Source: UMGS1649 sp045637095 (GTDB lineage Bacteria > Bacillota > Clostridia > TANB77 > CAG-465). Taken from it: DNA of 42,588 nt. A program made the position numbers and the translations under genes. Under the pieces are notes generated by a model, which ran no database searches, was not told the DNA's origin, and saw only the letters and a program-made list of their open reading frames with translations. The DNA lies in contig JAZTYX010000053.1 of NCBI GenBank assembly GCA_045637095.1, forward strand, positions 1-42,588, in the 5' to 3' direction. This document shows, one piece after another, positions 34,716-42,588 of the stretch (positions are counted from its first letter, which is position 1; each line of letters begins with the position of its first letter).

Positions 34716-35756
34716 CTAAAGAGTGTTGTTTATTATGCCGTCAAATAATTCTATGTATTTTTCTACCGTAGATTTTGATGAATTTTTAATGCCTTCTTTA
34801 ATATTTTCATCAGATAATTCTTTAAGTAATGCTCTATTGTTATATAGTTCTTTAATCTTTTCTTTTAATTCTTCTTTATTTCTATCTTTTAATATATATT
34901 TTTGTCCTTTTTCACCTAGCACTTCATAAGCTAAGCCTACATCAGTAGTTATTACTGGTACACCGCAGCTCATTGATTCTAGAAGTGGTCTTGGAGTTCC
35001 TTCTATTAAAGAAACACATACATATATATCTATATTACTATAATACTCTTGCATTTCTACTGCATTTCTGTATTTATCGTTTACATCTGCAAAGAAAGGT
35101 TCAATATTATATCCTTCCGCTTTGAGTTCCTCTATAGCTGGTTTTAATATAGTATGAAGACCTTTATAGTCTATATCATCTTCTGTTTTCTTGTTCCATT
35201 TGCTGTTTCCAACCCATCCTATAACTAAAGGTCTATTTTCTACATTTTCACTATCAAATCTTTCAAGATTAGCAGGTACAAATAAATCTGTATCTATTGT
35301 ATCTGGTATTTCCGCCCATGGAAGCGGACAATTTTCTACAGCTGCATATATATCGTATAACTTTTTAGAGCATACTAAATATGCTTTAGAATATAGTCTA
35401 TATAGTTTTGTATAGTCTATTTCAGGATCATTTATTGCTAAATGGTCATATACACATGTAGTAATTTTTCTTACCATAGATGATAAGTATTCGTCATAGT
35501 TATATCCTTTTAAAGCCACTCTTTCTTTGAAACTTTCATCTTCAAATTGAAGTAAAAGTTTTCTTGCAAGGAAGTGTATTACATCATACTCCTTTGTAGC
35601 TTCTAAAATGTCAAATAAGTCTTTATTAAAGTCTGTTACACAATAAAATACATCTATATCATATTTATCGCTTAATTCCTTTTTTAATAATTGTGCAATT
35701 ATGTCAAAAGACCAATTTGGTATATCTGCTATTATTGCAATTTTATTTTTGCTCAT
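34716..35756 (-). CDS. Glycosyltransferase, family 4 type
   Basis: A 346-residue GT-B fold enzyme starting MSKNKIAIIADIPNWSFD. The C-terminal nucleotide-sugar half contains GWVGNSKWN (about residue 180), and VSLIEGTPRPLLESMSCGVPVITTD (shown as the E-G-T-P...E motif, about 258), which carries the E-x7-E motif of GT4. The start is the ATG at 35756, inside the end of the preceding gene (14-base overlap), with AGGAGG 12 bases upstream; a TTG at 35780 lies on that site. Coupled translation with the GT2-GT4 gene suggests both build one surface glycan. Donor and acceptor are unknown. Confidence 0.87.
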   Translation of the reverse strand: MSKNKIAIIADIPNWSFDIIAQLLKKELSDKYDIDVFYCVTDFNKDLFDILEATKEYDVIHFLARKLLLQFEDESFKERVALKGYNYDEYLSSMVRKITTCVYDHLAINDPEIDYTKLYRLYSKAYLVCSKKLYDIYAAVENCPLPWAEIPDTIDTDLFVPANLERFDSENVENRPLVIGWVGNSKWNKKTEDDIDYKGLHTILKPAIEELKAEGYNIEPFFADVNDKYRNAVEMQEYYSNIDIYVCVSLIEGTPRPLLESMSCGVPVITTDVGLAYEVLGEKGQKYILKDRNKEELKEKIKELYNNRALLKELSDENIKEGIKNSSKSTVEKYIELFDGIINNTL

Positions 35757-37887
35757 TATTCTTTTTAACCTCCTCTTCAAAGGATCTGTTTAATGATTCA
35801 AGCATACTGTTTAATAATAAATATCTTTCAGCGAATTCTATATTGTTGCAATAGTTCTTATCTGTAGTAGAACCAGTTTTAATAAGCTTTGTTAAGTACT
35901 TGTCCATATCACTTATCATCTTTTCTATAGAGAAGTATGTAACAATCTTGTTTCTACATAATTCTTTGTAGTCGACTTTTTCTTTATTAACAAGTACTTT
36001 TTCAATTGCTGCTCTATATTCTTCTATTTCATTTTCAGAATAATCGAACTCAAATTGTTGTTCTGGTACTTGATATGGTCTAATTAAGTAACCACAATCT
36101 GTTTGTATAAGCTCTTTTTGACCGCCTATATCACAAGATACTACAGGAACACCCATAGACATAGATTCATATGTAGTAAGTGTTAAACCTTCTCTTAGTG
36201 AACATACAAGCGTTACCTTAGCTACTTTATAGAAACGTCTAACATCTTCTTGCATTCCATAAAGATCTACATATTCTTCTAAATGTTCGTCTGCAATTTT
36301 CTTTTTCATATCCTCAAAAGCAGGACCGTCACCAACAAAAGCTAGTCTTACATTTGGTCTTGTTTCTAAAAGTTTTTTTAGCACTTCTATTGCAAATAAT
36401 GGACGTTTATAATGAACCATACGACCTACAAATAGTATAACTTCTTTACCTTTGTATTTCTTTTTAAGTTCTGTCTCACCTTCATAAGTTTTGTTTAGAT
36501 CATAGAAATCTGGATCTGTACCTATATATACAGGTTTAATATTTTTAATATTTCTATTCATTATATTGTACATTATTTGTCTTAAGTGTTTTGTACAAGT
36601 ATATGTATTATCTAAGTACATTGCAACCGAGTTGGAATCCTTAGGAAAACCACCGTTTCTTAATGTCCAGTTTTCTGCGTGTATATAGTCTACGAATGGT
36701 ATTTCTTTGAAATGGAATTTAAGCCATGGTAATACATAGTATCCGTAAAAACTATTTGAAAGAACAACTGCATTTATCTTTCTAGATTTTATTATATGAT
36801 AAATAAAGCTTGCCCAGTCTTTTTCTTTTAAGAACGATGTTAAATCGAAATATTCGTCAACATATTGTTCTACTTTTTGCCTTAAAACATAATCACATTT
36901 CTTAGTGGTGATTACACTAATTTCATATCCTTTTGCTCTTAGCCCTTTAATTAGGTTTAATGCAAATATATCTGCACCACCTACAACAAACCAAGGAACT
37001 ATGAATAAAAGTCTTTTCTTTTCCGCTAGTGGGAAAATATCTTTTTTAGTTAATTCAATTTTTTGTGGTATATCTTTATAGTCTATTTTATAGATTTTAT
37101 CGAACTCAATAATATTAGTATCTAGTTTAATTTCTGACTTCATCTTATCTATATATTCATCAGAAATTTTAGATTTTTCTTCGCTATTTTCTACCATTAC
37201 ATATTTTTCGTCAGATAGTTTTCTATGCCAATAACCATAATAATCCATTTTAATTGGAACATATTTTTTACTTAAGAAGTATAGCCACATATACCAATCT
37301 TCGTGTACTTCTGATGGTAGTGACATAAATGAATCTAGCTCTAAGAATTTATCTTTTCTAATAAATGCACATCTAGATATAATGTTCTTTTTAGACATTT
37401 CATAAATAGCTAGTTTCTTATTAAATAGACCTTGTTTATCATGGAAATTTACCATTCTAGAATATGCCCAAACACCTTCTGGGTTTGTTAGCATAGTAAA
37501 ATAACCACATTCTAACATTGTTTTGTCTATTAAATCTGATTCACAAAGAAGTAATAACAAATCACTCTTTGCTTCTTTTGCTGCGATATATTGAGCTTTT
37601 GCTAAGCTCTCGTCATCTTCTAATTTTACAATTCTAATTCTTTTATCTATCTTTACTAATTCGTTTAATGTTTCGTCAATTTCATGTGTTGCAATTAACC
37701 ATTCCCAATGCGGGAAAGTTTGGTTAAGTAATGAGTTATATGTTTGTTTTATATAACCCTGATTTTCATAGTGTGTTATAACACTTACATATATATTATC
37801 TACATATGTACTAAGTCTAGACTCTGTCTTTTTTCCTGGTTCTAATGTAAAGTCGAAGTAGTCTAGCTCTGTCTTTTGATTATTCAT
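35743..37887 (-). CDS. Two-domain glycosyltransferase (GT2 + GT4)
   Basis: A 714-residue protein. Residues about 30-240 form a GT2 domain (VSVITHYENQGYIKQTYNSL, CESDLID, and the EDWYMWLYF acceptor motif with the EDW triad). Residues about 290-680 form a GT4 domain (FIVPWFVVGGADIFALNL, VGRMVHYKRP, and CSLREGLTLTTYESMSMG with E-x7-E). A short coiled tail follows. The product could add two different sugars in sequence to one glycan, as in teichoic acid, capsule or protein glycosylation systems; none can be chosen from sequence. No membrane segment, so it acts on the cytosolic face. AGGAGG precedes the ATG. Confidence 0.88.
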   Translation of the reverse strand: MNNQKTELDYFDFTLEPGKKTESRLSTYVDNIYVSVITHYENQGYIKQTYNSLLNQTFPHWEWLIATHEIDETLNELVKIDKRIRIVKLEDDESLAKAQYIAAKEAKSDLLLLLCESDLIDKTMLECGYFTMLTNPEGVWAYSRMVNFHDKQGLFNKKLAIYEMSKKNIISRCAFIRKDKFLELDSFMSLPSEVHEDWYMWLYFLSKKYVPIKMDYYGYWHRKLSDEKYVMVENSEEKSKISDEYIDKMKSEIKLDTNIIEFDKIYKIDYKDIPQKIELTKKDIFPLAEKKRLLFIVPWFVVGGADIFALNLIKGLRAKGYEISVITTKKCDYVLRQKVEQYVDEYFDLTSFLKEKDWASFIYHIIKSRKINAVVLSNSFYGYYVLPWLKFHFKEIPFVDYIHAENWTLRNGGFPKDSNSVAMYLDNTYTCTKHLRQIMYNIMNRNIKNIKPVYIGTDPDFYDLNKTYEGETELKKKYKGKEVILFVGRMVHYKRPLFAIEVLKKLLETRPNVRLAFVGDGPAFEDMKKKIADEHLEEYVDLYGMQEDVRRFYKVAKVTLVCSLREGLTLTTYESMSMGVPVVSCDIGGQKELIQTDCGYLIRPYQVPEQQFEFDYSENEIEEYRAAIEKVLVNKEKVDYKELCRNKIVTYFSIEKMISDMDKYLTKLIKTGSTTDKNYCNNIEFAERYLLLNSMLESLNRSFEEEVKKNNEQK

Positions 37888-37926
37888 TTTACCTCCTAAA
37901 ATTTTAAGGCTACATTTTCATTATAC

Positions 37927-37960
37927 CATTTTTGAGATAATAAGTAAAGCTTTATAACCC
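37927..37960 (-). promoter_or_regulatory. Promoter of the glycosyltransferase genes
   Basis: On - a TATAAT (in GGTATAATG) is preceded by TTTACT with a 17-bp spacer, about 30-40 bases before the first ribosome site. Confidence 0.62.
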
Positions 37961-37999
37961 CTGAAACCCTTGCTATAACTAGCACCTGGTACCAACATA

Positions 38000-38039
38000 A
38001 CAAAGAAACGCTATGTCCCACATAAGGTTTAGCGTTTCT
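38000..38039 (-). terminator. Terminator after lytic transglycosylase gene
   Basis: AGAAACGCTA pairs with TAGCGTTTCT (38039-38030 with 38013-38004 read on -), 10 bp with a 16-base loop, followed by TTGTT. Confidence 0.75.
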
Positions 38040-38069
38040 AATTTTGTTAAAATTTGTTTAATTTTTTAA

Positions 38070-38642
38070 TTAATTATATAATTTAGTATACATGTTATAA
38101 TAATTTAATACCTTTTCAAAATATGTTTTTGTTTCATTATATTCTATATTCTCTAATAGCTTTGTGTAATCTGTATATTCATTATATTCTGCTTCAAGCC
38201 ATGTGTCTACCCTACCCATTCCTGCATTGTATGCTATTATTGCAAGGTAGTAATTACCATCAAAATATTTTATTAAGTATGATAAATACTTAGTTCCTAT
38301 ATGTATATTAGTATATGGATCAAATATGTCATACGATTTATCATCTACTGTATCTATTTTTCTAGCCATTTGTTTTGATGTTGGATCCATTATTTGCATT
38401 AATCCTTTTGCATCACTGCTAGAAACTGCATCTTTGTTAAAGTTGCTTTCTTGTCTTATTACTGCATATATTAGATTAGGATCTACGTTATATATACTAG
38501 CTGCTTGTTCTACTATATCTTTATATTTTCTTGGATACAATAAATTTATTATTAGTAAATATACTAATGGCGCTAATATTACTAAAGAAATGATAACATT
38601 TAAAGATATTTTTGTCTTACTGTTCTTTTTACTCTTTTTCAA
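38070..38642 (-). CDS. Lytic transglycosylase (SLT family)
   Basis: A 190-residue membrane-anchored enzyme that cleaves the MurNAc-GlcNAc bond of peptidoglycan to an anhydro end. A basic start is followed by one membrane helix (about residues 15-35). The SLT fold has the catalytic Glu in AVIRQESNFN (Glu 65), SSDAKGLMQIM (about 80) and IIAYNAGMGRV (about 137). The start is a TTG with AGGAG 8-9 bases upstream. It begins 25 bases after polA and is probably co-transcribed with it, an arrangement found in Clostridia. Confidence 0.92.
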   Translation of the reverse strand: MKKSKKNSKTKISLNVIISLVILAPLVYLLIINLLYPRKYKDIVEQAASIYNVDPNLIYAVIRQESNFNKDAVSSSDAKGLMQIMDPTSKQMARKIDTVDDKSYDIFDPYTNIHIGTKYLSYLIKYFDGNYYLAIIAYNAGMGRVDTWLEAEYNEYTDYTKLLENIEYNETKTYFEKVLNYYNMYTKLYN

Positions 38643-38667
38643 TTTGTTTTTCTCCTTATCTTTAATA

Positions 38668-39819
38668 TTATTTAGCTTCCATCCAGCTTAAGCCTACATT
38701 TACATCAGCTTCTAGTGGTAAATTTAATTTAACTGCTGACTCCATAACTTCTTTCATTGTATTTTTTACTATTTCTACTTCACTATCTTTTGCTTCAACT
38801 AGAAGTTCGTCGTGTACTTGCATTATTATTTTAGCTTCAAGATTTAATTCTTTGAATCTCTTGTATAGATTGTTCATAGCAATTTTCATAATATCTGCTG
38901 CAGTACCTTGTATAGGCATATTCATTGCAACTCTTTCACCAAACATTCTAGTGTTGTAGTTTGCAGATTTTAGTTCTAAAACTTTTCTCTTACGACCATA
39001 TTTAGTAGTTGCATATCCTGTTTCTAAGCCACTTTCTATTAGACCTTTCATATATTTTTCTACACTAGAATAATGTCTAAAGTAGTTTTCTATATATTCT
39101 TTAGCTTCCCATCTTGAAACATTTATATTTTTAGCAAGACCAAAATCGCTTATTCCGTACACTATACCAAAGTTTACAGCTTTAGCTTTTGAACGAAGGT
39201 CTTTTGTAACGTCTTCTAAAGGTACATTGAATACTTGAGAAGCAGTTATTGAGTGTATGTCATCTCCATTTGTATATGCATTTATCATTGTAGGATCACC
39301 AGACATATCCGCTAGTACTCTTAATTCTATTTGGCTATAGTCTGCATCTACTATTTTGTATCCTTCTTTTTCTGCTACAAAACATTCTCTAATTTTACCA
39401 CCCAAATCCGTTCTTACAGGTATATTTTGAAGGTTTGGTTCTACACTAGAAAGTCTACCAGTAGCTGTAACTGTTTGCATAAATGTTGTATGTATTCTAC
39501 CATCTGTATCTATTACATCTATTAAGCTATCTATATATGTAGATTTAAGTTTAGCTAAAGTTCTATATTCTAATACTAGAGGTACAATTTCATGTTTATC
39601 TTGTACTGTTTCTAATATTTCCTTGTCTGTAGAATAATTAGATTTAGTCTTTTTAGGGTATTCTATTTCAAGCTTCTCAAATAGTATTTTACCAAGTTGC
39701 ATTGGCGAATTTACATTAAATTCTTCTCCTGCAAGCTCATATATTTTAGCAGTTAATTCTGCTATATTCTTTTCAATATATTCTCCGAATTCTTTAAGCT
39801 TTGTTTTATCTACATACAT
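38668..39819 (-). CDS. polA: DNA polymerase I, polymerase part, after an in-frame TGA
   Basis: A 383-residue frame holding the family A polymerase active site: the TATGRLSS motif, motif A (DADYSQIELR), motif B (RSKAKAVNFGIVYG) and motif C (QVHDELLVEA). It lies in the same frame as the N-terminal half, separated by one TGA (39841-39843) and seven sense codons. Those codons (ANIEANG) match the conserved start of the thumb region, where family members read like LADMEYNG, so the first Met (39819) is not a natural start and has no good ribosome site. Read through, the full protein would be 909 residues, a normal Pol I length. The choices are nonsense mutation, sequence error, recoding or a two-piece enzyme. 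Confidence 0.85.
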   Translation of the reverse strand: MYVDKTKLKEFGEYIEKNIAELTAKIYELAGEEFNVNSPMQLGKILFEKLEIEYPKKTKSNYSTDKEILETVQDKHEIVPLVLEYRTLAKLKSTYIDSLIDVIDTDGRIHTTFMQTVTATGRLSSVEPNLQNIPVRTDLGGKIRECFVAEKEGYKIVDADYSQIELRVLADMSGDPTMINAYTNGDDIHSITASQVFNVPLEDVTKDLRSKAKAVNFGIVYGISDFGLAKNINVSRWEAKEYIENYFRHYSSVEKYMKGLIESGLETGYATTKYGRKRKVLELKSANYNTRMFGERVAMNMPIQGTAADIMKIAMNNLYKRFKELNLEAKIIMQVHDELLVEAKDSEVEIVKNTMKEVMESAVKLNLPLEADVNVGLSWMEAK

Positions 39820-39840
39820 TCCATTAGCTTCAATATTTGC

Positions 39841-41397
39841 TCAAGTTTCTACTAAAGGCATTTCTACTTCGTTATATAGGAAGTCTAAGCCCATTTCACT
39901 TAATGTTTCTTTTAACTTAGCTTCAGTTTTTATAATTACATTTATATATGCAAAAAGTACTTCTTTTTCATTATCTGTTAATTCATCTAAAGTTTCCTCT
40001 TTAACAGGTGTGTCATCGAACATATCAAACATAGAAGTTTGTTCTACCTTCTTAGCTGCTTTTTCAAGAGAAGGGAAATTAGCATTTAATACTTCATATG
40101 TAATCTTATCTATAGATTGGTTATTGTCTGCAGTGTTAATTAGATAATACATAATCATAAGGTCATCATTAAAACCATATATATCCTTCACATTGTTTCT
40201 AAAAGCCATATTTAAGACACTTTTTATGTTGTAACCAATCTTTTCACATCTGAAGCTACAAAACTCTTCTAAAACGCCTGTAGCATTTCTATCTGTAATC
40301 TTAATAGTATATATGTTATTTGCTATACTAAATATTAATGTGTTCTTTAATTTATCTGATTCAAATTTAGAATCTAAGAATATAAATGGTAGTTTAGTAT
40401 TACTAATAGGACTTAATGTATTAAGTGCCTCTTTAACATCCTCTTTAGTATTAAGGTTAATAAACTTAGTATTAGCTAACCCACTAAAGAAATCTCCATT
40501 TACATTAACTACTTCTACTCCATTAGTATATCTATCTAAAAATTTCTTAAACTCAAGTCTAGTAAATAACTTAGTCACTTCTTCTAGATTTACATCTTTA
40601 ACTCTTAATACTTCATAGTCTAAATTAATAGGTACATCTGTATTAATAGTAGCTAATGTTTTAGATAAGAAAGCCATTTCTTTATTCTCTATTAAATTAG
40701 CTCTTAATTTATCTGATACATCTATATTATCTATATTGTTATATAGGTTTTCTATATTATCTGACATATTAAGAAGTGTAAGAGCAGTCTTTTCTCCTAC
40801 CTTTGGTACACCAGGTATATTATCTGATTTATCTCCCATTAATGCCTTAAGCTCAATTATTTGGTACGGTTTAACACCCATAGCTTCCATTAATGTTTCA
40901 GGATTATATATAGTATACTCTGTTTTGCTACCATTCTTACCAGGCATAACTACATTGCTCATTTCAGATACTAATTGAAGACTATCTTTATCTCCTGTTA
41001 GTATATATGTAACTATATCCTTAGTGCTACTCACTTTAGCAACAGTACCTAATATATCGTCTGCTTCATATCCTTCTAATTCTAATATAGGAATGTTCAT
41101 TGCTCTTAATACATCCTTTATTAGACTCATTTGTGGTCTTAGTTCATCTGGCATAGATCTACGACCAGCTTTATACGCATCATACATCTTATGTCTAAAA
41201 GTTGGTGCAGATATATCAAAAGCGACAGCTACATAGTCTGGCTTTAACATACTCTCCATCATATAGAATATGTTTAAGAAGCCGTATACTGCATTTGTAT
41301 ATGTTCCATCTTTTACAGATAGTAATCTAATTCCATAGAATGCTCTATTCATTATACTGTTACCATCTATAACAAGTACTTTCTCTTTGTTCTCCAT
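39841..41397 (-). CDS. polA: DNA polymerase I, 5' nuclease and inactive proofreading part, ending at in-frame TGA
   Basis: 518 residues. The 5'-3' exonuclease domain (about 1-290) is complete: VLVIDGNSIMNRAFYG, AGRRSMPDELRPQM, the metal-binding LEGYEADDILG, ILTGDKDSLQLVS and GDKSDNIPGVPKVGEKTA. The 3'-5' exonuclease domain (about 310-480) is present but lacks the acidic metal ligands, as in many Firmicutes. The frame ends ...EVEMPLVET-TGA, in the middle of the conserved segment that opens the polymerase domain. Family members normally have Leu there (TTA to TGA is one base change). GGAGG lies 5 bases before the ATG. It heads the polA-slt pair. Confidence 0.88.
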   Translation of the reverse strand: MENKEKVLVIDGNSIMNRAFYGIRLLSVKDGTYTNAVYGFLNIFYMMESMLKPDYVAVAFDISAPTFRHKMYDAYKAGRRSMPDELRPQMSLIKDVLRAMNIPILELEGYEADDILGTVAKVSSTKDIVTYILTGDKDSLQLVSEMSNVVMPGKNGSKTEYTIYNPETLMEAMGVKPYQIIELKALMGDKSDNIPGVPKVGEKTALTLLNMSDNIENLYNNIDNIDVSDKLRANLIENKEMAFLSKTLATINTDVPINLDYEVLRVKDVNLEEVTKLFTRLEFKKFLDRYTNGVEVVNVNGDFFSGLANTKFINLNTKEDVKEALNTLSPISNTKLPFIFLDSKFESDKLKNTLIFSIANNIYTIKITDRNATGVLEEFCSFRCEKIGYNIKSVLNMAFRNNVKDIYGFNDDLMIMYYLINTADNNQSIDKITYEVLNANFPSLEKAAKKVEQTSMFDMFDDTPVKEETLDELTDNEKEVLFAYINVIIKTEAKLKETLSEMGLDFLYNEVEMPLVET

Positions 41398-41426
41398 TAT
41401 AACCTCCGTTTGTGTTGTAATTTGTA

Positions 41427-41699
41427 TTACTTTTTCTTAATTATTTTTAATACATTTGATGGATTGCTTTGTTCATAAGTAACAACAACTGTATCTCCAA
41501 CATTAACGCCTTCATTACCCCAATATATGAATTTGCTTTTTTCATATCTTTTATCATTAATATTATATTCAATTCTAATTATATAAGGGAATGTAGCACC
41601 ATCAACTGGAGTAGTTCTAAAAATTTTCTTATTAATTTTTAACCACCATAATTTATTAACTTTAATTGCTTTTCCATCTACATTATTTGTTTCTTTCAT
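41427..41699 (-). CDS. Small soluble protein, unknown (DUF3592-like flavour)
   Basis: A 90-residue protein without membrane helix. The second half (YIIRIEYNINDKRYEKSKF, then VNVGDTVVVTYEQSNPSNVL) resembles the beta-rich part of DUF3592-type proteins, which have a similar V-G-D-x-V-x-V-x-Y...N-P-S ending, but the usual flanking membrane helices are missing. Assignment is weak. GGAG lies 8 bases before the ATG. It precedes polA by 29 bases on the same strand and may share its transcript. Confidence 0.6.
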   Translation of the reverse strand: MKETNNVDGKAIKVNKLWWLKINKKIFRTTPVDGATFPYIIRIEYNINDKRYEKSKFIYWGNEGVNVGDTVVVTYEQSNPSNVLKIIKKK

Positions 41700-41755
41700 A
41701 TGAATTTCTCCGTTTAATAAACAATTCGTATTACTTTTGTTTCTTATATGTCTTT

Positions 41756-41932
41756 TTATTTCTTGTTACCATTCATATAATCAATCATAACACCAACATA
41801 CAGTCCCACGCTTAGTCCAATTGACATACAGATTGGTATGCATTTCAAAACAGCGCCTACTGCTACTCCAATAGAAATTCCTATGCTCATTCCAAGTGGC
41901 ATATATTGTACTTTAAATTCTTTTTTATTCAT
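41756..41932 (-). CDS. Glycine-zipper small membrane protein
   Basis: A 58-residue protein made of one or two Gly-rich hydrophobic helices with repeated GxxxG spacing (LGMSIGISIGVAVGAV, then MSIGLSVGLYVGVMI). Such zippers favour tight helix packing in membranes. The start is the ATG at 41932; the TTG at 41944 overlaps the GGAG ribosome site. A TATAAT lies close upstream on -. Function unknown; small toxins and membrane stress proteins can look like this, but nothing here shows toxicity. Confidence 0.62.
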   Translation of the reverse strand: MNKKEFKVQYMPLGMSIGISIGVAVGAVLKCIPICMSIGLSVGLYVGVMIDYMNGNKK

Positions 41933-41974
41933 GTTCGTCTCCAAATTACTGTTTGTATTATACTATGTTTTTGT

Positions 41975-42011
41975 AAAAAATAAAAGTAACAGCGCTAATT
42001 TCTGTTACTTT
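41975..42011 (-). terminator. Terminator of the MerR-type gene
   Basis: On - AAAGTAACA (42011-42003) pairs with TGTTACTTT (41991-41983), followed by TATTTTTT. Confidence 0.85.
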
Positions 42012-42032
42012 ATTTATATCTTTTATTTTATG

Positions 42033-42588
42033 TTATTTTTTATTAACTGGAAATTGAATTTCTGTTAAATATTCTTCTTCAGACTCCTTATTCCAGCATC
42101 CATCAATATAACATTCTCTAGGATTATCTATTACTTCATAGTTATTATCTTCGATATATTTTAATATTATTTCATATGATTCTCTAAACTTGTCGTATGA
42201 ACCTTTATGATAAATACATACGGCTGTTACAGGAGTGGTATTCATAAATTTAACTCTATCTGTTTCATTACCAAACTCTTCTACTGCTTGTGCATATCTA
42301 ACTTTTATATCTTTTTCTTTGTATTCTCCATCTAGATAGCTTACATAGCAATATTCAGGAGTTATACATTTTAGTCCTGGATTTGCTTCTGCACATTCAG
42401 CTCCAGTTTCTAATACAAATTCTGTTATTTTACTTAAATCTTCTATAACACCATCACGATAATATACGATATAACTTGGTATATCTTTAATAAATATTTC
42501 ATTTTTCATATTGTTTTCCTCCAATAAATAATTTATTTTAGAAAGCTCAATATTATATGTTGCAATATTATTTTCAATTTCATTCTTT
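42033..42588 (-). CDS. MerR-family-like regulator, C-terminal part (coiled coil + GyrI-like effector domain), cut by window
   Basis: The frame is open to the window edge. The visible 185 residues begin with a heptad-like helix (IENNIATYNIELSKINYLLEE) typical of the MerR dimerisation coil. A GyrI-like/SOUL effector-binding domain follows (IFIKDIPSYIVYYRDG, then YCYVSYLDGEY, and TAVCIYHKGSYDKF). MerR regulators of the BmrR type bind drugs or other ligands with this domain. An internal ATG at 42509 preceded by GGAGG could give a stand-alone 158-residue effector-binding protein, but the continuous coil upstream favours a larger MerR protein whose DNA-binding domain lies beyond 42588. Confidence 0.75.
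   Translation of the reverse strand, partial: KNEIENNIATYNIELSKINYLLEENNMKNEIFIKDIPSYIVYYRDGVIEDLSKITEFVLETGAECAEANPGLKCITPEYCYVSYLDGEYKEKDIKVRYAQAVEEFGNETDRVKFMNTTPVTAVCIYHKGSYDKFRESYEIILKYIEDNNYEVIDNPRECYIDGCWNKESEEEYLTEIQFPVNKK

Noticed and set aside
39841..39843. TGA in polA read as tryptophan under a Mycoplasma-type code
   Set aside because: Tryptophans I checked elsewhere are TGG, the visible tRNA-Trp has anticodon CCA, and the family expects Leu at this position. Kept only as an open question in the findings.
1..42588. CRISPR array, insertion sequence or prophage genes
   Set aside because: No regularly spaced identical repeats, no transposase and no phage structural genes; the single tyrosine recombinase alone does not define a prophage.

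Overview
The window looks like a chromosomal piece of a low-GC Firmicute, most likely an uncultured gut-type member of the Clostridia. The evidence is A+T-rich DNA, AGGAGG-type ribosome binding sites, TTGACA-17-TATAAT promoters, the gene orders tig-clpP-clpX and RNase J-gltX-(pepE)-ileS, a YneA-like SOS gene with LexA boxes, and BspA-like surface proteins carrying a prepilin-like N-terminus. The taxon is an inference. Of the 33 genes whose ends I could read, 26 stop with TAA and 7 with TAG. The only TGA that ends a long reading frame sits inside polA.

Layout. (1) 1-3238: two surface proteins with a shared prepilin-like head. (2) 3336-4764: tRNA-Trp, a small membrane protein and a PnuC-type transporter. 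(3) 4953-13466: RNase J, glutamyl-tRNA synthetase, peptidase E-like protein, isoleucyl-tRNA synthetase and cysteine desulfurase, all on + and apparently read from one strong promoter. (4) 13616-13855: an orphan small membrane protein of higher GC. (5) 14094-21780: a cyclic beta-glucan synthase (NdvB-like, GT84/GH94) split into two translationally coupled genes. (6) 21913-24504: a third prepilin-headed protein with about 17 BspA-type repeats and a small anchored partner. (7) 24662-28353: an orphan gene, then tig, clpP and clpX. (8) 28405-33043: accessory-looking stretch with an SOS-regulated LysM protein, an unknown membrane protein, a tyrosine recombinase and orphan genes. Two nearly identical dyad-symmetric repeats in opposite orientation bracket 28850-32030. 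(9) 33181-42588, all on -: a degenerate nuclease-like protein, YebC, two coupled glycosyltransferase genes, a lytic transglycosylase, DNA polymerase I interrupted by an in-frame TGA, two small proteins and the C-terminal part of a MerR-type regulator that runs off the window.

How it fits together. Regions 3, 7 and most of 9 are housekeeping (RNA decay, aminoacylation, proteostasis, DNA repair). Regions 1, 5, 6 and the glycosyltransferases of 9 concern the cell surface. The best candidates for something undescribed are the modular prepilin-headed surface proteins, the inverted repeats around the tyrosine recombinase, the TGA in polA together with the absence of TGA stops, and the split glucan synthase.
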